This document shows positions 53,897 to 64,000 of a DNA stretch of 64,000 nucleotides, in pieces; positions within the stretch are counted from its first letter, which is position 1, and every line of letters starts with the position of its first letter. Source of the DNA: Cadophora sp. MPI-SDFR-AT-0126 (taxonomy: Eukaryota; Ascomycota; Leotiomycetes; Helotiales; Ploettnerulaceae); NCBI GenBank assembly GCA_020747065.1, contig JAGMVK010000007.1:1984001-2048000 (forward strand), in the 5' to 3' direction. The translations under genes and the position numbers were made by a program. The notes below the pieces were generated by a model. The model was not told the origin of the DNA, made no database searches, and worked only from the letters and a program-made list of their open reading frames with translations.

Positions 53897-56800
53897 TTAT
53901 TTTTCCTTGAACTCCTGCGAAAATATCTTCTGCCAGACCTCCAACCATTTTTGCTGCTGCGCGGTGAGCTGCTTCCCGGGACTCTTGAACGATCTCGTCA
54001 AGATTTCTCGCAGCTTGGATCTCAGTGTCTTGATTACAAGCATTGTTTTCCAGTCGGATACTGCAAATCGTGCTCGGTTTCCGTCGAGGATGAAAACTCC
54101 AGCATACATCTAGACCTGTATTAGCGAAATTCACACAGGTGAACTCGGATGCCAAGGACTTACATCACATCGAACATCTCCACAAAGAAGAGCGATAGCA
54201 AACTCTTCAACTCCAGTTGTCTCATGAGCGTTGTAGAACCTACACCTTGTCAGCAAAGTCTTGGGGGGAGATTCAAGTCACACTCACTGCTTGTTTTGCA
54301 TAATGTGATAGTACGACAACCATTTCAACTCATGGTGACCCTTATTTACGGAGGATGGATGAAGACTGATAGATTGATTGTTCGCAACATTTCGGAAACC
54401 TTTTCCATCTCGAATGAGAAGCTTTGGATAGAAACTCCATGAAATGACAGAACTGGTCACAATGTCATTATCGCTGTTGACATTCGCTCGTTGAGGAATA
54501 TCAAAGAATTGTCGACGTTTGCTAGAGTAGCGAGTTCTGTGGTGTTAGTCAAGTTTCATGGTGAGGACATTTTACTCACCTGTTCAAAGCCGTGCGTTCC
54601 TCTCCGGTCAATGGCAGAAAGCCGGAGTCGACCAAGCACACCACAAGTTGGCCCTTAAGGTCCTCAATGTTCAACAGTGTTTGTTGACTGAGGAAGTTCT
54701 TTCTGCAGAACTGGTAATCAGAATTTCCAGTTACACAGACTCGTTTCCAAGCCAAGTATGCATTGTAGACGGTGAGAAGATCCGAGTCACCTCTCCGAAA
54801 TGCAAGGCGAACAGTGTCTGCTTGAGCTCGTGCACCGAATGGTGCCGAGAAGGGAGACTTCGATGACAAAATTGCTGCAATGGTGATGGAAGCATCCAAG
54901 CATTTGAAAATGCTACCAAGAAGCACAAGCTTTCCAAGGAAGACATCCAGGGGCAGCCGTGCGAGCTGGATGCCGAGAGGGGTAAGATCTTCACCTGGTG
55001 TCAAGGCTCTGACGTCTATGAGAGCATCCACGGCACGGCGAATGTTCTTGGATGACGGAGCATCTAGAGCTTGACTCAATGTCTCTTCGATACCGCCAAG
55101 CTTGCAAATCTTGACACGGATGGCAAGATCTTGAAGGGAGAGGCGGAGAAGCTCAGGTGTTTGTTGATCCGACATCTTCACAAGCATAGGTCAGCAGGGT
55201 GCGCCATGTACTATCAGGTCGTGCGCTACGAGGTCCGACTTACCAATTCATCGTGCCGGTGCTTAGTGAAAAGATGGAAGCACAAGCCCTCTTGAACTCT
55301 TCCAGCTCGACCTCTTCGTTGCTTGGCATTTGCCCTGCTTATAAATGTCTCCAAAAGTCTCGAAAGCTGCTTTCTTTCATCGAATCTATGGCAAAACGAA
55401 TAAGCAAGGCGCACCGTAATTATTAATGGGGGGAAAAACCTCATCTCCCGGTGTTTGCCGGTATCGACGACACATGTAACATCAGGGATCGTGATACCAG
55501 TCTCGGCAATGTTCGTAGCGAGAACAATCTTCCTTGTTCCAGGTGGAGGTACAAGGAAGGCAGCCTCTTGGTCTTCGCTGGCGATCGTCGAGTGAAGTGG
55601 ATAAATATACCAGTTCGTAGAAAAGACCGGATGCCCAGCCAACATGTCGTTAAGCTGGCGAATTTCACCGATGCCTGGAAGAAACACTAAAATAGCTTTG
55701 CTAAACATTTGTAGCTGCTCGTCTAAGGCAATCTTCGCAAGAAGCTGCGTGACCAATTCGAAATCGATCTGGTATTCGTCTAACTGGGCAATCGTGTTCT
55801 TGGTCCTGCCGCTGTAGCCACGAAGAGCTTTGGTGTTTTCGATTTTGTTTGCTTCGTTAAGACCGGCTTCGACAGGCTCGATCTCATCATCATCGAGATC
55901 TTTGAACTTTTCTTGGTAAGTACTATCCAAGGTATAACCAGTCATCTCCACAGCGTCTTCCAGATACTTGACTGTTACAGGGAATGTGCGACCTGGAACG
56001 GTGAGCACTGGAGCTCCATCCAAGTACTTGGAAAAGCGATCAGCATCGACTGTAGCAGACATCAAAATGACCTTGAGATCTCTTCTGCGAGCCATAAGTT
56101 TTCTCAAGACAATCAAGAGAAAGTCACTGTCAATTGTCCGCTCATGAACTTCGTCGAGAACAATGTGCGTGATGTCCTTAAGATCATTAGATCCTTCAAG
56201 CATCCTCATCACGATACCTGTTGTCGCATAGACAAGGCGGGTTTCTTTAGAAGTGTTTGACTCGAGGCGGATTGCGTAGCCAACCAGAGACCGTGAAGTC
56301 CCGAGGTCGTTCTTACGCTCCCCAAGCTCTTCGCTGACACGTCGAGCTAGTGAGATAGCTGATATACGTCGTGGTTCCGTACAATAAATTTTGCACGGTT
56401 TGCCCTGGGAAAGCTGGTGTTCAAGAATGAACGAGGGAACCTGAGTACTCTTACCACATCCAGTCTCTCCGCAGACGATGACAACTTGATGTTGATCAAT
56501 AGCGGCGAGGACTTCGTTCTTGAAGCCCCACATTGGAAGTTGCATGCGAGAATTCTAAATCAATGTGAGAAGGACCCAAGGATTAGGATAAGGTTGACCA
56601 ACCAGCATCATTTGGTAACTAGGTGTGTTGATTTTGTCGTACCAGATTCGTTGATAAGCCTGAGGTTCAAGTAGTCCCTTACTAGCCTTATCTGGGCCGG
56701 ACTCGTCACTATTGTCCGGGGCCCGAGCAGTGTTTCGATTCCTGAAAGCGCCTTGTATGAGGACGCCGTCTTCAAGTTCCTGATCTCTCTGCTCCCGGAC

Positions 56801-58785
56801 CATGTCCCGGAAAACACGGATACTTGAACGATCCGCTTCGTCGGCCTTCTCCTTCTTTGACTCTGCAAATTCCGTCCATAGATCTCTCCATGCTGGCGGC
56901 AGACGAAGAAAAACCTTGTCCTCCTTTACTGAAGAGCTAAATAACAAGAACAACGCAACAGTAGCGATGTAAGCCTCTGACTGCTTGGAATCAGGGGTTG
57001 ATACGGAAACCATAGTGAAGGTCTGTGACTTTGGCGATGAGATACAATCAATCTGCACTGGCGGCGTTAAAAATGGAATGTCTTGTGCTTTTGACCACAT
57101 GATCCGCAGCGAATGTCGGTTCGAGAAGCTTGAATCAGACATGAGAGTGAAGCTCAATTTAACAGATGAGTCTCTGCATATTGGGTTAGTGTTCTAAATC
57201 AAGCATGAAGTTGAAATTATAGCGACAAATCTAACTTGAGATTAACGTACCGAGCACGGCAAGCCTCCTCGAGCACTCTGGTGGGGTTGATCCCAGACCA
57301 CTTCCCAAAGTCCCGAATCGTGACCTTCACACCATTCAAGCCAGTTACAACAGTGCTGCTTTTACCAGTCAGTGGGTCGACTTCGTTGACCGGTAAACTC
57401 GCAAATAAGTCTGCCAAAGCACCGTCGTCGTCACTTCCATTGTCTTCGAGCAGTTCAGCGCCGATTCTGGCAGCCTCCTTGCTAACCTCATCATCAGAAT
57501 CAACCAAGGTTTGAGATCCTTGGGAGTTCGAATCACTGTTATCTTGGCGGATCTCTGCAGCTTTCCGCTGTGCTGCGGCATCTCTCTCCAGCTGGACTCG
57601 CTTGATTTCCCACTGCTGGTCAGCAATGTACTGGTCAAATAGGATATCATCTTGTATTCTCTTGATCTTTCGAAGCCATCTCGCCGCGTCCGGATCTGTG
57701 CTAGCAGCGGCGGTCTTATTGTTTCCAGCAAGACTCCGAATATTCCCTCGTGAAAGGTCCTTCTTAGGCCTAGATTGCGCATGGAATAAATTTGTCTTGC
57801 ACTCCAGATAGACGGGTAAAAGATCATCAGGATCAATGTCACTGTCATAGTCTAGGGTCACCGATGTCTTAGCAGGTGAACGTTGTCTCTCCCGCGCCGA
57901 CGGATTGTTGTTTAATGCCACAGTCCCCATATGTCTTGTATCGGACTCGATACGAGGAGTCGTAGCCCCCGACGGTAGGGGACTTTCAAATGGTGTGTCT
58001 GTTAATATTAGCATAATGAGTAGAGGAAAAGTGAAGTCATACTAACCTGTTTGTGACTTCGACAACGTTCCTGATTTGCGGTAAAGATTTTCGTAGTCTG
58101 GAAGCTCATCTCTTGTGCACTCCCTAGCCAGCCATTCCAAAGATTCTTCCATGCCCCATATTGCGTCCTTATTTCCCACCGCTATCTTGTCCGAGATATC
58201 TAAAACGTGCCTGATGGCTCGAATAACCTTCTCCCCCATGAAGCCAGCCCCTACAAGAGCTTGCTGTAGAGTCCAGAGACGGATCGTCAACTCCTCTTCA
58301 GAAGCTTGTTTGATGGTGCCAGAAGAGTCGTTTGACTGCCCTGTAAACCGTCCTTCGCCACTGACCAAATCCAAAATTTCCTCCATCAATTCTGGGGGAA
58401 GCCATTTTCTCGTGTTGAGGTTTTCTGCCTGACTTCTTAAGACACGGCGATCTGTTTCCAGTCTCGTCTTCTGACGGAGGGCATCTCTCTTCGATTTTTG
58501 GGCATGTTTCTCAACAAGTATTTGTAGTTCCGATTCCTCTAATTGCTTCTCGAATTCCTCTGCAGTCAAGGTCTTGTTTGATGGTATCGTCGGATCCGAG
58601 TGTGTACCTGCGAATGCAGCCTGCTCTTTTCCCTCAGTGTTAAGATTGCCTTGCTGCTCTGATGACGCTGTTGATAGAGGCTCTTGTTCAGTAACTTCGA
58701 CCTTTGGCTTGGAGGCAATAGATGTGGTTGCAAATCCTCTGGCCGGATTTGCCGCTGGCTTCTTTTTCTTCTTTCCCCCCGCCAT
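53897..58785 (-). CDS. Large DEAH-box RNA helicase (DHX29/YLR419W-like)
   Basis: Nine exons (58047-58785, 57251-57998, 56603-57173, 55440-56554, 55244-55385, 54580-55175, 54288-54521, 54164-54239, 53897-54109) give 1477 residues. The long N-terminal part is Lys-rich and coiled-coil-like, then carries FGKWSGINPTRVLEEACRAR and a segment with MVSVSTPDSKQSEAYIATVA. The helicase core has motif I GETGCGKST (715-723), Ia TEPRR (745-749), II DEVH (820-823), III SAT (852-854) and motif VI QRRGRAGR (about 1080). It is followed by the HA2 domain (QTPELLRLSLQDLAIRVKIC) and the OB-fold C-terminus (FYNAHETTGVEEFAIALLCG, MYAGVFILDGNRARFAVSDW). In animals DHX29 helps 40S subunits scan structured leaders; the yeast relative is less well studied. 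Splice joins restore conserved residues throughout. Confidence 0.92.
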
Positions 58786-58992
58786 AGAAGCGGATTTTGT
58801 TGTGGCTGTCCTGACGTGAAGCTCGAAGGGCAGATGCGGGGTGTTTGATGATGCTACAGCCGGAGTTTTTTTTATTTATCTCCAAGCTCCAACACCAAAC
58901 CACGCGACGGTCAAATAAAAGCTAGGCCGCCCAATAACACCACACCCAACTCCGTCAACCTCATGTCATGACCAGCTATTCGAATCTACGAG
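58786..58992. promoter_or_regulatory. 207-nt divergent promoter between the DEAH helicase and GCN1
   Basis: Start codons of two translation-related genes lie back to back. The compact spacing implies shared or overlapping control elements. There is a T-rich run near 58866-58876 and no clear TATA. Confidence 0.6.
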
Positions 58993-61900
58993 ATGACTGA
59001 GGTGGAGGTCAGCGGTACAGGCGGGGTGGATCTGGATCTCAGTGCCACGAAGGTAGCACTGTCTTCCTCCTCCACCACGATTCGTCTGGGCAACCTACAC
59101 ACCCTTGAAGAAAGGCTCTCGAACAATGGTACCTCTCCAAAAATAGGGCAGCAAGGTGCAGCCTATGTACTAACACCATTCTTCTGCCAGAAATAAGCCA
59201 CGGGCTCTTCCAGCCTCTTCTACGACTTCTTTTCATCACATATCCATACTACCACGATCGAAATTCACGGCGAGCTGTTCAACGATGTATACGGGCCATA
59301 TTCAGTTCTGGATGCGCTTCAGAGTCTTTGGCAGAGTTTGTGAAGTCTGTTGACACGGAGACTGCAAAGCAGGGGCTCGCCCCCGGAAATGCTTTTGTCC
59401 TGGTCGAATGGTGTAGCATATTGCTCCAGGAATTCGCTGGCACGGTATACTGGGACAAATGGGGCCATACTATTATCCAGAGCAACGCCCGCGTTCTCGA
59501 ACTCTGTCTCGGCGGCTCGACCAGGTCCAATATGAGGCAGACGGCACTTGTCATCACTAGACGTGGTCTGCGAAAAGTGTTTTCAGATAGCGATTCAATG
59601 GAGAAAGTGATTGGAGACGCAGTGCACATACTTTCTTCGAAAGGACCACAGCCATCCGCGAAAAATGCCGTTATGTTGGGAGTCATTGCTGGAGTATGTG
59701 CAAGGAGACCCGAGGCCAAGAAGATCCTTTCAAGCAACGTATCCGAATACTATGCCTTTTACATTCGAGAAATCATTGGATCACGAACTCCAGTACCAGA
59801 CCACATATCCAAGGCATTGGGGGATTTTTTCGTTGCCTTTACTACGTCTGGCGACGTCGAGAAAGTGCTGGTTCCTGCACTAGAAAAGGCTCTTCTCCGA
59901 GCTCCTGAAATCGTGCTGAATGATTTGATTACTCCGCTCTTCCATTCTCTCTCGGAAGGCATAGATCTCTCGAGTGTTCTTCGAAACAATCTCCTGAAGC
60001 CGTTATTGGCTAATACCAAGTCTACAAATGCTGTTGTGCGACAGGGCGCATTTTCAGCCTTTAAGGCTGCCGTACTTAGAAGCCACAACTCAGACTTGAT
60101 CATTCAAATTGCTCAAGAGATACTTGTTCCGTTAAAAGGTGGGAAGGTACCGTCAGCGGAGCAGCGAGCATATTACGCAGATATGCTCACAGTGCTTCCT
60201 CCTTCAAAGGCTGCAGTTACCCATGTGGCACCTGCAATGGCCATTATTGCCGGAAAAGAAGCCAACGAAGCAGCTCTTCAATCGGAGACTTCAACACTAC
60301 TTCACTATGTCACCTGGGGTCTGCTCAACGATCTAGAGATCGATAAACAGGTCGTTGATGCGTTCGCCAAAGGACTTTCTGATAAGAAGGTGCCCGTCAA
60401 GAAGCTATGGGCTATACGCCTTGGAGAGTTATTCATTGCCATTGACAATGAAGAACTTTTGAAGTCCAAAGTTTCTAAGTTTGCAGAATCTACTATTCCA
60501 CCACTGATGGATATATGGCAAGAAGTCACTACAAACCCTCTGGCAGCTGCGCAGTCAGGTCTGGTAACTTGTGCCTATGTTCTTACGGCAATCGCTCAAC
60601 CCAGGCTCGCCTTATGTTCAAATGCGAAAGTGGAAACGGCACTGAAAAAGGCTCAAGTTGATCGTCAAGCCCTCACTATGGAGCCAAAACCTTCGTTCTT
60701 GCTGAATCCACGCATATACGGCAAAATTTCCAGCGCAGATGAGTTCAAGTGGTTCGTTCGGGCTTTGTCCTCTATATCACCAGGACTTACTACTATTGAA
60801 CCAGTCTCAACAGTCGCCACTGCCTGGTCTCAAGCCATTATCTTCTGCATCTGCTCGTCTAGCGTCCAGCCGGAACTTCGAAATTTTGGTTCAAAAACCC
60901 TTTCACAACTTTACACTCGTGAGCCAGCACATATCTCAGCAATCATAATCGCTGGACTTTGGCACTGGCACTATTGTGTCGAGTCAGGGGACAAGGATAG
61001 TGCAGCATTTACAGCAAGATCAGAAAATCAAAACCTCCATATGATCGTCAAATCGATTTGTCTCTCTGCGTCCGAGATGGTTAAGCTGGGCAGCGAAATC
61101 GATCTTGCAGTCCGAAAGCAGCAGATGATCTCACTACTTGTCTTGTCAAGACCAGAGTTGATCCCACGAGTCAACTGGATTGAGTTATGTCTTCGAGTTC
61201 AGGTTGATCCAGGAGAGCTGGCAAGAAACTCCGGAGATGCTTTGATGCAGCAGATTCTTGTCTCCACTAGCTTCGACGAATCAGTACGTATCTTTCAGTA
61301 TTGTCTTGTGAAAATGTCAACTAATCCTCCTTGCTTCTAGGCAGCATCACAGAAGTCCGAAAGTGTCAAAAAAGCAGCATTCAACGCTGCGGCTGAACTT
61401 GCTTTCGTATCACCGGACACCATGATATCTCGTATCGTAAAGCTGATAGAAGACGATCTCAACCCCTCTCAGCTTGCCACTGTCGGTCCGACAGAGGCCG
61501 CTATTTTCCGCACCGAGGAAGGTACTGCCTTTGTAGATGTCCTTGCTTCGAAATCTCAAAGCTACGTGCCCAACAAGAACACCAAGGACTACGACACGCT
61601 GAAATGGGAGGAGGATTTACGTGCACAATTGGCCCAGAAAAAGGGTCAGCAGAAGAAGCTTACCCCTGAAGAAAACGCCAAAGTGAAAGCTCAGCTGAAG
61701 AAGGAAGCGAGCATTCGTCTTAACATTCGATACCTTGAAGCAAGACTTCTTCGTGGAATCGGAATCATCAAGAGCCTCGCCACCGGCCCTCCAACGGAAG
61801 CCAGCCTCTGGATGGGTCCCGCCGTGAAAGCCTTGGTGAATGTTATTATTGCTGGTGCTGGCTTGATAACTGCTAATGCTGCTCCTGAGGCATACGTCCT

Positions 61901-64000
61901 GTGTGCAGAGATATTGCCCAGTCGTATTGGTGTCCTTCGGCCATTCATCGGCATTGCCACGCTGAGAGCTCTAGGTGTTCCACATCTAGCCGTAGAATTG
62001 GTACAAGAACCACTTGGCGCTCTCATTACTCGAGTTCTCTATCGTCTTCGATTTTCTGGAGAACAGCGGCCATTTGATACTGTCTCTTTGACATACATCC
62101 TCCCTCTCGTGTTCTTGGTGCTCCGGAAGGGTGGCTTTGGTGATTCTGATGATGCAGAAGCACAGCTTGTCTTGGCTTTGGAGTTCCTTACTTTCCACAC
62201 CGATGCGTGCTCTGACATTCTTGTACCACGCGAGGAAGTATTGTCAATCCTGATATTCTCCATGCAAACCTACAATCAACACTACAAGATTGTCAAGGAT
62301 TGCTTAGCAGACCTTTGCCGCTGCATCGCTCCAAATATCACCAACCAAGAGATCGAAATTCTTGCTAAGGGTGCTATTGTTCCACAAATTTCCGTGCGAA
62401 CCTCCGTTCTGCAGTGTATCAGCGCCGATATTGACATGAGCGAGTTTGATTTCTCGGAAGAAATTTGGCTGGCTTGCCACGATGATGTTAGCGAGAATGT
62501 TGAGATCGGAAAGGAGATATGGGAGGAAAGTGACTTCAAGATTTCGGCCGACACGCCTTTCAGAATGCTGCCGTATCTTGAAAGCTCCGACAAACAACTT
62601 AGAAGGGCAGCTGCGCGGTCACTCGCTGAGGCTGTGAAGATTCAGCCGTCGACATTCCATGATGCGTTATCTCGCCTGGAATCTAGCTATCAAGAGCTGG
62701 CCAAGCCGCGAGTTCCTCAGCTCGACGAATATGGCATGCCGAAAAAGATGGACCTCTCGGACCCATGGGAAGCCAGGAATGGTATTGCTCTTGCTTTTAA
62801 GGAACTCGCTGCCGTATTTGAGGAAAGTATGCTAGATGAGTTTCTCCGTTTTCTCATTGAGCAAGGTCCCCTGGGTGACAGAGATCCCAACGTCCGAGAG
62901 CAGATGGTAGAAGCTGCGACTGCTATTATTGCCATTCATGGTAGGGATAAAGTGGAGGATCTGATGAAAACATTTGAGCAAACCCTTGAAGCGCCTGACA
63001 AAGGCTCCGAATTCTCAGACCGAGTCAACGAAGCTGTCATCATCATGTACGGTGCTCTTGCTCGTCATCTGAACTCGGGAGATTCTCGTGTGCCAAAGGT
63101 TGTCCAGAGACTTCTTGATACTTTGAGTACACCTTCCGAGGCAGTTCAGTACGCAGTTGCCGAATGCTTACCACCCCTTGTGAGGGCATCGCGCGAGAAC
63201 ACCCCTGAATATGTTCAATATGTCCTTGATCGCCTCTTCAACTCAAAAAAGTATGCCGGACGACGTGGTGCAGCCTATGGTCTTGCTGGAATTGTCCACG
63301 GTAAGGGAATATCAGCACTCAGAGAATATCGCGTCATGTCAACACTTAAGAGCGGAATCGAAAACAAGAAGGATGTCAACCATCGCGAGGGTGCTTTACT
63401 TGCCTATGAGCTTTTGTCGACTATTCTTGGCCGCATCTTCGAACCATATGTCATTCAAATTGTACCTCAACTACTTTCTAGCTTTGGAGACGCCAGTGCT
63501 GATGTGCGTGATGGCTGCTTGGCCGCTGCAAAAGCTTGCTTTGCCAGGTTGAGCTCTTATGGTGTAAAGCGGATCCTACCTACACTGCTAGATGGTCTCG
63601 ATGACCAACAATGGAGAAGCAAGAAAGGTGCCTGCGATCTTCTCGGTGCTATGGCCTACCTCGATCCGCAGCAACTTGCCCAAAGTCTGCCCGAGATCAT
63701 TCCACCGTTGACCGGTGTACTCAACGACAGTCATAAGGAAGTGCGACTTGCTGCTAACAGGAGTTTGAAACGTTTCGGTGAGGTCATTAACAACCCAGAG
63801 ATCAAGGGACTCGTCGATGTCCTTCTCAAGGCGTTGAGTGACCCTACCAAGTACACAGACGGTGCTCTAGATTCTCTGATTAAGGTCTCGTTCATTCATT
63901 ATCTGGATGCTCCATCTCTTGCTCTCGTAGCTCGCATCCTGGAGCGCGGCCTAGGAGATCGTTCAGCAACAAAGCGTAAATCTGCCCAAGTCATTGGTAG
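58993..64000 (+). CDS. GCN1: GCN1, translational activator of GCN2 (3' truncated by the window)
   Basis: Exons 58993-59128, 59191-61283 and 61341->64000 stay in frame to the last base, giving about 1630 residues of a protein normally about 2670 long. It is built of HEAT repeats: the N-terminal part (GLFQPLLRLLFITYPYYHDR, SRRAVQRCIRAIFSSG), a middle part, and the start of the eEF3-like region (KVLRLADVLL-type helices such as KRILPTLLDGLDDQQWRSKK, EIIPPLTGVLNDSHKEVRLA and GDRSATKRKSAQVIG at the end). With GCN20 it sits on stalled or collided ribosomes and activates the GCN2 kinase in amino-acid starvation. The GCN2-binding RWDBD lies beyond the window. The exon 1 junction restores the family's NNE-ISHGLFQPLL sequence. 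Confidence 0.95.

Overview
This window comes from the nuclear genome of a filamentous ascomycete (Pezizomycotina). Introns are short (mostly 45-130 nt), with GTRNGT donors, CTRAY-like branch sites and YAG acceptors. Genes are dense on both strands, and several encoded families are typical of filamentous fungi: a Mug65/Spo73-like dysferlin-domain protein, a calcofluor-white-hypersensitive-type protein and a UPC2-style Zn2Cys6 factor. A member of Leotiomycetes is my guess, but nothing in the sequence proves the class. I found no transposon, rRNA, tRNA or CRISPR array.

0-28 kb is mostly housekeeping. In order it holds: the 3' end of methionyl-tRNA synthetase; an SDR oxidoreductase; the NatA catalytic subunit (NAA10/ARD1); an unrecognised multi-exon gene (3.6-5.1 kb); a small membrane protein; a membrane-anchored histidine-phosphatase-like protein; a zinc-cluster regulator; a SET protein; a PNPOx-fold protein; a calcofluor-type protein; a dysferlin-domain protein; a PPR protein; MAD2 and GUF1 sharing a 212-nt divergent promoter; an F-box-like protein; and a flavin reductase-like protein.

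28.6-38.0 kb on the minus strand is one very unusual gene. I reconstruct 38 exons encoding about 2131 residues of acidic, low-complexity protein. Thirty-five of the exons form an array of mostly tiny, phase-0, frame-preserving units such as VDDIPGQVEEEPAPTPV. This is the strongest candidate in the window for something undescribed, because any combination of internal exons could be skipped without breaking the frame.

39.8-47.7 kb holds the ESCRT-III subunit SNF7, the telomere protein TEN1, a conserved fungal protein of unknown role, and several intron-bounded coding-like blocks that look like fast-evolving ORFans. 47.7-64 kb holds an intronless FHA-forkhead factor (FHL1-like), a large DEAH-box helicase (DHX29/YLR419W type), and, divergently from the helicase, the first about 1630 codons of GCN1, which runs off the end. 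Translation is a recurring theme (MetRS, NatA, GUF1, FHL1, DHX29-like, GCN1), but the genes are not an operon or an obvious cluster. Exon boundaries were read by eye from frame and splice-site consistency; no searches were run.
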